Under the pieces are notes generated by a model that ran no database searches, was not told where the DNA came from, and was given only the letters and a program-made list of their open reading frames with translations. This document shows positions 57,219-64,000 of a stretch of DNA of 64,000 bases, piece by piece (position 1 is the stretch's first letter; every line of letters starts with the position of its first letter). Position numbers and translations under genes: made by a program. The stretch is from Brachyspira alvinipulli ATCC 51933 (GTDB lineage: Bacteria > Spirochaetota > Brachyspiria > Brachyspirales > Brachyspiraceae): the NCBI RefSeq assembly GCF_000518245.1, contig NZ_JADF01000019.1:62001-126000 (forward strand). Direction: 5' to 3'.

Positions 57219-59267
57219 GTGGAAGGTATTAATTTAGAGAATATTTTATCAAAAACTACATTAATTCAATGGGCTGATGATGATATTTTATATATAGAGG
57301 ATATGGTAAGAAAATATTTACAGCCTAGAAAAAAAACAGATATTATTAATTATATAGAAAAAACAAGAGTATTAAATGAAAGAGTTTCGGCAATTCCCGG
57401 ACTTTATAATTATAAAATCACACCTTATTTAAGAGAAATAATAAGAAACTTTGATGAAGACAGCCCTATTCAATATGTAGATTTTATGAAAGGAGCACAA
57501 ATTGGAGTAACTGTAGGAATTGATGAAAACTTAATGATTTATTTAATAGGTAATTCTCCAGCACCTATTTTATTTTTGGCTTCTACTTCAGAAGTTGCCG
57601 AGCAGATATTCGCTTTAAGAATGAACCCATCTATAGAAGAATCAGGGCTTGGACATTTAATTAAATCTGCCAATAAAAATAAAAAAAGCAGAGAAACAGG
57701 AAACACAAAAAACTATAAATCTTTTGATGGCGGCTTTATTCAAATAGGAGGACTTCAAACAATATCAAAATTAAAATCATTTTCCATAAAAGTTTTAATA
57801 ATTACGGAAGCAGATGAAGCAAAAAGCGATGTTGGAGGACAAGGAAATGCTATAACTTTGGCAGAAAGAAGAACAGATGCTTATAGTTTGATGAGAAAAA
57901 TACTTATAGAATCCACACCGAAGATGGCTACAGGAGAATCGTATATTGAAGAAAGATTTTTAAAAGGCGATCAAAGATATTATCATGTGCCTTGTAAGGA
58001 CTGCGGAGAACTTCAAATATTAGAGTTTGAAAGATTAAAATATGAATTAGATGAAAACGGAATATTAATACCTTCTTCAGTTCATTATGAATGTAAATAC
58101 TGCGGATCTCATTGGAAAGAAGCTGATAAGGAATATTTTTTGAAAACTTTTGAAGACGGAGGCAAGGCAAAATGGATACCCTTAGCAAAATCAAAGAATC
58201 CTAATAGAAGAAGCTATCATCTATCATCATTGTATGCACCTTTAGGGTTTAGAAGCTGGGAAAGTATAGTTTATGATTATATAGAAGCATTAGAGTTTGA
58301 AAAAAACGGAGATAATACTTATATGAAAGTATTTTGTAATACCGTTTTGGGAGAAACTTATAAATCCTATGAAGAAGCTCCGCCTTATGAAAGAATTTTT
58401 AATAAAAACAGAGATAATTATTTAAGAGAAAGAATAAATGAATACGGAGAGATAACTCAGTCTACTTTGGATATAGAGAATCTTCCTTACAAGCCTTTGT
58501 TCTGCAACATAGCAGCAGATATACAAAAAAATTATATAGAAGTAGGAGTATTTTTATGGTGCGAAGGATATAGAAGCTATTTAATAGGTTATCATAGATT
58601 AGACGGAAATACTTCAAATTTAAATAGCAGATGCTGGAAACTGCTTGAAATATTGATAAAATCATCGCATTTAGACTTTTATGCTTCTATGATTTTTATT
58701 GATAAAGGTTTTATTCCTGCTACTGTAACAGATTTTTGTGAGAATATACATAATCAGCTTAAAGTAAACGGTAATATTATATTTCCTATTAAGGGAGATA
58801 GTACAGGTAAATTATTTAGAAAACAAGAAACCAATGAAAATAAAAGACCTTATTCATTAATTATTAATTCAAATATAGCTAAAGAAGAAGTTTACAGTGC
58901 TTTGGCATTAGAACTTACAGAAGAAGAACCCTTACCTCCTAGATGGGCATATTTTCCTAATGATGTGAATATAGATTTCTTTAGAATGCTTACAGCAGAA
59001 GAAAAGATAAAAAAACATTTGCCAAGCGGAAAGGTAAAATATGATTGGGTATTAAGAACAGGGCAGAAAAGAAATGAAGCATTAGATATATTTTCTTATA
59101 GTACGGCAGCAGCATTTTTCTATATTGATAATATAGCAAGAAAAGATGATAAAGGAAATATTAATTATAAAGAATTATGGCATTATTTATCTGATTCAGG
59201 GGCTTGGTTTGAGCATTTAGATAAATTTTCTGAAAAAAAAGATGAAAATAATTTGAGTACATTTTAA
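57219..59267 (+). CDS. Phage terminase large subunit (lambda GpA family)
   Basis: The 682-residue packaging motor and nuclease starts at GTG. The ATPase part has the variant Walker A 'MKGAQIGVTVG' (about 90-100) and 'VLIITEADEAKSD' as Walker B. A zinc-type pair 'CKDCGELQILEF' and 'YECKYCGSHWKEAD' follows, and the nuclease half starts near 'FCNIAADIQKNYIEVGVFLW' and has 'GDSTGK' and 'EALDIFSYSTAAAFF'. The length and motifs are those of lambda GpA. It cuts concatemers and pumps DNA into proheads through the portal encoded at 63340. Confidence 0.9.
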   Translation: MEGINLENILSKTTLIQWADDDILYIEDMVRKYLQPRKKTDIINYIEKTRVLNERVSAIPGLYNYKITPYLREIIRNFDEDSPIQYVDFMKGAQIGVTVGIDENLMIYLIGNSPAPILFLASTSEVAEQIFALRMNPSIEESGLGHLIKSANKNKKSRETGNTKNYKSFDGGFIQIGGLQTISKLKSFSIKVLIITEADEAKSDVGGQGNAITLAERRTDAYSLMRKILIESTPKMATGESYIEERFLKGDQRYYHVPCKDCGELQILEFERLKYELDENGILIPSSVHYECKYCGSHWKEADKEYFLKTFEDGGKAKWIPLAKSKNPNRRSYHLSSLYAPLGFRSWESIVYDYIEALEFEKNGDNTYMKVFCNTVLGETYKSYEEAPPYERIFNKNRDNYLRERINEYGEITQSTLDIENLPYKPLFCNIAADIQKNYIEVGVFLWCEGYRSYLIGYHRLDGNTSNLNSRCWKLLEILIKSSHLDFYASMIFIDKGFIPATVTDFCENIHNQLKVNGNIIFPIKGDSTGKLFRKQETNENKRPYSLIINSNIAKEEVYSALALELTEEEPLPPRWAYFPNDVNIDFFRMLTAEEKIKKHLPSGKVKYDWVLRTGQKRNEALDIFSYSTAAAFFYIDNIARKDDKGNINYKELWHYLSDSGAWFEHLDKFSEKKDENNLSTF

Positions 59268-59335
59268 TATTTAAAAATATTGAAATTTATACTATACTAT
59301 TATATTAGTATTATATTTTTATATAAAGGTTAATA

Positions 59336-61932
59336 ATGTCAGAAGAGCTTCTACAAAGAGATTTAATTAAAAATCCTGATAAAATAGGAACATGGAATTT
59401 TTATAATATAGGTTCTACTACTGTAAAAACCTTAAAAAGTGCTAATATAATTAGAAATATTGATTATGGTAAAGATATTGATCAAAAAAAATTGATGCTT
59501 TAATTACTAAAGAAAAAGATATTATAGCAATTATAGAATATAAATCTCCTAGAAATTTTAATACTGAATATAAAAAAAATAAAGCCATTAATCAAGAAAT
59601 TAATGTGGCAAAACAATTAAATACAAAATTAATGATAGCAACAGATACAAAAGAAACATTGTGGATAAATGTATTAACAGGAAATACTATTAAAGATAAA
59701 AATGGTCAAGATTTTAAATATTTATTTGATTATAAAGATACTAAACTATTTGATGTGATAAATAATATTATTCATTCTATAAACAGTGATAATGATAGAA
59801 TATTACCTAAAAAATTAATTGATCCAACAGATTTATCTAAACAAATATGGCAGGATGTTTGGAGTGTTAGCGGCGCTACTCCTGAAAACTGTTTATATAC
59901 TTTTGTAGAATTGTTTATTTTTAAATATTTGAGTGATTTGAATATATTAAAAGGTGATTTTAATTTTTATGAACTTTTAAAAAAATATAGCAAAAATGAA
60001 GAAAATTATGTTTTACAGCATTATGCAGATATTATAAGACCAAAAATAAAAGAATTATTTCCTGCTGGTATAGATAAAACAACTATTATTAATGGTACAA
60101 TATTTGTTAGTAAAGAACAAAAAGCAATAGATGGATATGGTACTGTTTTTAGAAAAGTATTAGAAAAATTTAATAATTATGGAAAGTTAGAATATATAGA
60201 TTATGATTTTAAAAGTAAACTTTTTGAAAGTTTTCTAAAAGAAAGTATTAGTAAAAAAAATTGGGGGCAATATTTTACTCCAATTAAAGTAGTAAGAGCT
60301 ATAAATGAAATGGCTTATAGTGAATTAAGGGAAGGAATAGTTATATGTGATCCTGCCTGCGGAGTTGGCAAATTTCCTTTGGAGTTTATAAAAGAAAATA
60401 TTAGGAAATTCTTTTTTATAAAAGATAATAAAATAGAGTGTAAAATTAAAATAGTTGGATTTGATAAGGGATTTGATAAAGATGAGCAAAAAACTATTAT
60501 TTTAGCTAAAGCAAATATGCTTATTTATTTTTGTGATATTATAAAGGAAAACCCTGAATATACAAAAGAATTTGCAAATTTATTTAATGAAACATTTACA
60601 CTAAAAACTAATTCTATATTAGGAACTTTATCAGAACCTATTGAAAATATGTATGATTTAATTTTAACAAATCCTCCATATGTTACAAGCGGAAGCAGTA
60701 ATCTTAAAGAAGAAATATTAAAAGATATAAATCTTAAAAATTATTTTAAAATAAATTCTTTAGGTGTTGAAGGGCTTTTTATGGAATGGATTGTTAGAGC
60801 ATTAAAGCCATCTGGTAAAGCATTTATCATATTGCCTGATGGTATTTTTAATAGAAAGTATGATAAAAATCTTAGAAAATTTATTTTAGATAACTGCTAT
60901 ATAGATGCCATTATATCATTACCTATAAAGACTTTTTTTACGACTCCTAAAAAAACATATATATTAGCTATAACTAAAAAAAATAATTTATCTGATATAC
61001 AAACATCACCTGTATTTACTTATTTGTGCAGCGAAATAGGAGAAAGTAGAGATATAAACAGATTCGATATAGAACAAGATGATTTAAAAAAAGCTGTAAA
61101 ATTGTTTAATTTATTTAATGGAAATAAAGAATATTTTTCAGAAATAAATTCAGATAATAGATGCAAAATACAGGATATTGCTAGATTTATAGATAATATT
61201 GAAACACAATGGATTATTGAAAAAGATTGGACAGAAACTGAAAAAGCTGAATTAGGAATAATAGAAAAAAATAAACCTATTTCTATATTTGATTTTTCAA
61301 ATACGATAAATATGATAGTAGATAATGTAAAAGAACATCAGCAGTTAATAGATATGTATTCTCTAACTGAAACCTGTGAAATGACTGAAAAATATATAGG
61401 AGGTGAAACAGGTCTTTTTTTTATAGAAAAAGGTAATTCAAAATATACAAAAAAATATATGAATAAAAATAAAGGTGTATTTCCTGTATATTCCTCTAAA
61501 ACAACAGATAAAGGCATAATTGATTATATAAACACTTATGATTATGATTGCGAATGTTTAACTTGGACTACAGATGGTACATATGTTGGTACAGTTTTTA
61601 TTAGAAATGGCAAGTTTTCTATGACAACACATTGCGGAGCTTTATTTTTAAAAGATGAATTTAAAAATAAAATATCAATAAAGTATTTATACGCAATATT
61701 AAACAACATATTGCCATTACATAAAGTAGGCGAAGGTTCTAATAAAAGATTAGGAAAAGAACTTATAGAAAAAATAAAAATAAAAATACCAATTGATAAT
61801 AATGGAAATTACGATATAATTAAGCAAGAAGAAATAGCAGAAAAATATTTGAAAATAGAAGAAATTAAAAAAAATATTATATCTGAACTTAACATTATAA
61901 ATAATATCAGTGTTGATATAGGTTTAAAATAA
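59336..61932 (+). pseudogene. Single-chain R-M-S (type IIG-like) restriction-modification gene with an A8 frameshift
   Basis: ATG at 59336 opens a 55-codon frame that stops at 59503. From an A8 run (59484-59491) the -1 frame continues to 61932, so a -1 slip would give 865 residues. Order: N-terminal PD-(D/E)XK-like part ('KIDALITKEKDIIAIIEYKSP'), methylase with 'GQYFTPIKVVRAINEM', 'CDPACGVGKFPLEF' and 'LTNPPYVTSG', then a type I-like target domain ('GVFPVYSSKTTDKGIIDYI', 'LHKVGEGSNKRLGKELIEKIKIKIP'). It sits between terminase and gpW, a typical moron position. It may be phase-variable, frameshift-translated, or broken. Confidence 0.8.
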
Positions 61933-62088
61933 TTAAATAAATCTATACAGTTATATATATTATTTTTTTATTCAAAATTTCTTTACATGTTAAATTAATT
62001 ATTTGGCTATATATTGTTTAATATAATTATTAATACTAAATTTTCCGAAAAGATGAAAATAATAAAACAGACAAAGAATAAATATCTT

Positions 62089-62706
62089 TTAATCTATTTT
62101 TATATATTCCTTTATTTTTTTGAAATTATAGTCAACTAATTTTATGTCGCCAATATCAAAAGTTTCAGGCTGTTTTGAATAAGTGTATATTATACATTTA
62201 AAATTCCAAGTTTCAAAACTAGCTAAATCATTTGTACCTACTGCATAAGCTCTTTTTTTACCTTCTGTATCAAAAATATCGAATTTCATTCCTAATTCAG
62301 GCAGAGGATAATCCATTTTATTTGAAACCATAACACTTAAATAAGCAGTGCCATTATTATCTGTCATAGGTAAAATATCTAAAGTTGTAAAATGTTCAGG
62401 TTCTACCATAATTCTATTCCATACTTCTCTTTTATAAGTTTCTGTATCATTATTATTATTATCATTATTATTAACGTATTCTTCTTTAGAAGGTAAATTG
62501 TTACTAATTAAAGATATAATTGCTAATATAACTATTATTAAAAAAATAAAACCTATAATTTTAGGAGGTGTTGTTTTACTTCTGCAGTGAGGGCAAACAG
62601 TAGCCCAATATTTTATTTCTTCCTTACATTTAGGGCAAACAGTAGCCCAATATTTTATTTCTTCCTTACATTTAGGGCATATTCTAGTTTCTTTTTTATT
62701 ACTCAT
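62089..62706 (-). CDS. Zinc-ribbon membrane protein with duplicated ribbon motif
   Basis: The 205-residue protein has three CPxC pairs at its N-terminus ('ICPKCKEEIKYWATVCPKC', then 'YWATVCPHC'), the middle unit being a tandem copy. A transmembrane helix ('IIGFIFLIIVILAIISLIS') follows, then a Ser/Asn-rich linker and a beta-rich domain ('EVWNRIMVEPEHFTTLDILPM', 'LGMKFDIFDTEGKKRAYAVG'). It resembles cytosolic zinc ribbons tethered to an exported domain. Antisense to phage structural genes, it looks like an inserted cargo gene. Confidence 0.7.
   Translation of the reverse strand: MSNKKETRICPKCKEEIKYWATVCPKCKEEIKYWATVCPHCRSKTTPPKIIGFIFLIIVILAIISLISNNLPSKEEYVNNNDNNNNDTETYKREVWNRIMVEPEHFTTLDILPMTDNNGTAYLSVMVSNKMDYPLPELGMKFDIFDTEGKKRAYAVGTNDLASFETWNFKCIIYTYSKQPETFDIGDIKLVDYNFKKIKEYIKID
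62590..62673. repeat. Perfect 42-bp tandem duplication
   Basis: Two identical in-frame 42-base units (62590-62631 and 62632-62673) add 14 residues with one extra CPKC pair to the zinc-ribbon protein. The lack of any difference points to a recent duplication by slippage. Confidence 0.9.
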
Positions 62707-62828
62707 AATTAAATCCTAACTTTATTATTTAGCAGAATTATAAAATATATTTTTATTTTGTAAACATCTTATAGTATCTATTTTTTGTATACATTGTTCG
62801 GAGCGTGAAATTAGTTCATAATTCATTT

Positions 62829-63095
62829 ATGAAAAAGAGCATTTACACAGAAGAAGAACTTATAGAAAAAATAAAAAAAATTGATGAAGAAATAGAAAAA
62901 CAGATGAGTATGTTTGAATACGATGTCGGAGACGGACAGGGTAATCAAAAAGTAAAATACCGCTCTTTAGATGAATTAAGAAATTATAAAAAAGATTTAG
63001 AAAAGCAGTTAGAAGAATTAAATCCTGAATATGCAAGAACAAAGTTCTACTCTATAAGGGGAAATATAGGAAACCGAAGGGGGACTGTAGAATGA
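62829..63095 (+). CDS. gpW-like head-tail joining protein
   Basis: The protein of about 88 residues (ATG 62829; GTG at 62805 would add 8) has a helix 'EELIEKIKKIDEEIEKQM', a beta pair 'DGQGNQKVKYRSLDELR' and a helix 'YKKDLEKQLEEL'. This is the gpW fold order of lambda, where gpW sits between terminase and portal genes exactly as here. It stabilises DNA in the filled head. The ribosome site is weak. Confidence 0.75.
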   Translation: MKKSIYTEEELIEKIKKIDEEIEKQMSMFEYDVGDGQGNQKVKYRSLDELRNYKKDLEKQLEELNPEYARTKFYSIRGNIGNRRGTVE

Positions 63096-63349
63096 TAAAT
63101 GCAGGAGAAGCAAAAAAAATAAAATTAAGTATTTTTACAAAGTGTAGATTTGTTATTTATTTGTTTTTGCTTAATTGCTATATCGTAAAAAATTCAAGCA
63201 AGGGTAAGTATAATTTAGAATTTAAAGAATATTTTTTAATGAGAATATTCTTTAGGAAATGGGATATTAACAATATAGAAAAATTATTAATAAATAAAGG
63301 TTATAGACTAACCTTAGTAAATGGAAAAAGAGGCATAACTTGGGAATAA
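63092..63349 (+). CDS. Small hypothetical phage protein
   Basis: The 85-residue protein has a basic/aromatic N-terminus and 'LINKGYRLTLVNGKRGITWE' at its end. The ATG overlaps the gpW stop by 4 bases, and its own end overlaps the portal start. Not recognised. Confidence 0.5.
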   Translation: MINAGEAKKIKLSIFTKCRFVIYLFLLNCYIVKNSSKGKYNLEFKEYFLMRIFFRKWDINNIEKLLINKGYRLTLVNGKRGITWE

Positions 63350-64000
63350 TAAAAGATTTTTTAGGTATAGTAAGAGATATTAAATCTATTAATTCTTTGT
63401 CTTCCAAAGAAGAATTAAATAATAATGCCTATTTTTATACAGGTATTAATTATCGTTCGGTAGGTGCTAAGATAGAATATGGACTTAGCGATCTTACTTA
63501 TGAACATTTTGATAGAGAAATACTTGTAAGAAGAAGCAGACAGACAGAATTTGATTCTCCTCATTATAGGGCTTTAGTTTATTGGCTTGCTACTTACGTT
63601 ATAGGAAGCGGCTTAAATATAAGTATTACTCCTAATTGGGATATTTTAGAAATTACTGATATAAAAGAAAGAGAAAAATATCAAAAAACTATAGAACATA
63701 GAGTAAATAATATATTAAAAAGTAAAGAAGTCGATTTTTTAGAACATTCTCATACAGGTCAGTTATTCAGAGAAATATTCAAAACATTTATTGTAGACGG
63801 TGAAGTTTTTATACAGGTTATATATGACCATAAAACTAAAATAAATGAATTCAAATTAAATCCTGTCAAATTAAGAGTAATACCTACAGAATGTATTTAC
63901 GGATTAGTTAATGAAAGTAAAGACGGAATAAAACAGGATAGATATGGAAGGGATATTGGATATTATATAGCAGTATATGATGTTGATGACACTTCAAGCT
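63340..64000 (+). CDS. Lambda-type phage portal protein (3' end outside window)
   Basis: From TTG at 63340 (AGAGG upstream) the frame is open to the window end. The translation shows 'EILVRRSRQTEFDSPHYRAL', 'YWLATYVIGSGLNISITP' and 'FRE-IFKTFIVDGEVFIQVIY' (split), the GpB-type portal pattern of an Arg-rich head, 'R-x-L-x-x-x-V-x-G-x-G' and a strand pair. It forms the DNA gate between head and terminase. About 220 of a probable 500 residues are present. Confidence 0.82.
   Translation, partial: MGIIKDFLGIVRDIKSINSLSSKEELNNNAYFYTGINYRSVGAKIEYGLSDLTYEHFDREILVRRSRQTEFDSPHYRALVYWLATYVIGSGLNISITPNWDILEITDIKEREKYQKTIEHRVNNILKSKEVDFLEHSHTGQLFREIFKTFIVDGEVFIQVIYDHKTKINEFKLNPVKLRVIPTECIYGLVNESKDGIKQDRYGRDIGYYIAVYDVDDTSS

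Larger units (their letters stand above)
34064..64000. mobile_element. Prophage (left part; right end outside window)
   Basis: From about 34.1 kb onwards the window is a tailed-phage genome: dense small early genes, SSB-like, replication, VRR-NUC and HNH proteins, then terminase small and large subunits, a gpW-like protein and a lambda-type portal in the order seen in lambdoid packaging modules. The exact left end is not proven; the truncated gene ending near 34063 marks the likely edge. No integrase is in the window. The gene style and terminase type differ from what is known of the VSH-1-type gene transfer agents of Brachyspira. Confidence 0.85.

Noticed and set aside
59605-61932. GTG at 59605 as the true start of the R-M gene
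   Set aside because: The same frame is open upstream to the A8 run and encodes the PD-(D/E)XK-like segment, so the gene starts earlier, with a frame break at the run.
34064-64000. VSH-1-type gene transfer agent of Brachyspira
   Set aside because: Early replication genes, lambda-type terminase, gpW and portal point to an ordinary prophage; nothing recognisable from the gene transfer agent is seen.

Overview
The window looks like about 64 kb of a spirochaete chromosome, most probably Brachyspira. The base composition is very AT-rich, tetratricopeptide and HEAT-repeat proteins and OmpA-type lipoproteins are common, and two paralogous DUF4234 proteins are present. The genus is an inference from gene style, because there is no rRNA or tRNA here to anchor it.

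Left part, positions 1-33226, is ordinary chromosome. It holds housekeeping genes (recX, purA, tsaC-type, aspartate kinase, gatB), lipoproteins, an M30-like metallopeptidase, an orphan type I specificity subunit and a receiver/degenerate-GGDEF protein. A six-gene minus-strand operon at 12789-19216 combines a sugar ABC transporter, methylthioribose kinase (mtnK), methylthioribose-1-P isomerase (mtnA) and a RbsD/FucU mutarotase. A divergent LacI-family gene faces it, and the operon promoter has a palindrome over its -10 box. A two-gene cassette at 22291-24337 (AAA ATPase plus a small protein with a PD-(D/E)XK-like signature) looks like a defence module.

The boundary, about 33230-34240, contains perfect hairpins (two with a TAAA loop), the 3' remnant of a gene that lost its start, and three about 16-bp direct repeats. 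Beyond this is a prophage that runs off the right end of the window. Its early region (34241-48436, plus strand) is a dense run of about 40 small genes. These include an SSB-like protein with a DDDEVPF-type tail, a winged-helix replication protein, a DUF4406 protein, a DUF1599/Nmad1 protein, a VRR-NUC nuclease, an HNH protein, a NinB-like protein and an NPPY methyltransferase.

A minus-strand block (55544-48433) encodes a beta-sliding-clamp-like protein with a C-terminal extension, an FtsK-like motor, several small proteins and a tail/head-completion-like protein. It also carries two tiny membrane-peptide genes, each followed by the same set of hairpins. A ribbon-helix-helix regulator at 55803 faces this block across near-consensus divergent promoters decorated with five GTGCTT boxes. 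To the right come AGTTAACT boxes, terminase small and large subunits, an inserted single-chain restriction-modification gene and zinc-ribbon gene, a gpW-like protein and the start of a lambda-type portal gene.

Two genes are split by a -1 shift exactly at A7 and A8 runs: the FtsK-like motor (with its membrane anchor) and the R-M enzyme. These could be programmed frameshifting, phase variation or homopolymer errors. The strongest candidates for something undescribed are the duplicated tiny-peptide/hairpin elements, where coding and non-coding arms change together, and the clamp/FtsK block they sit in.
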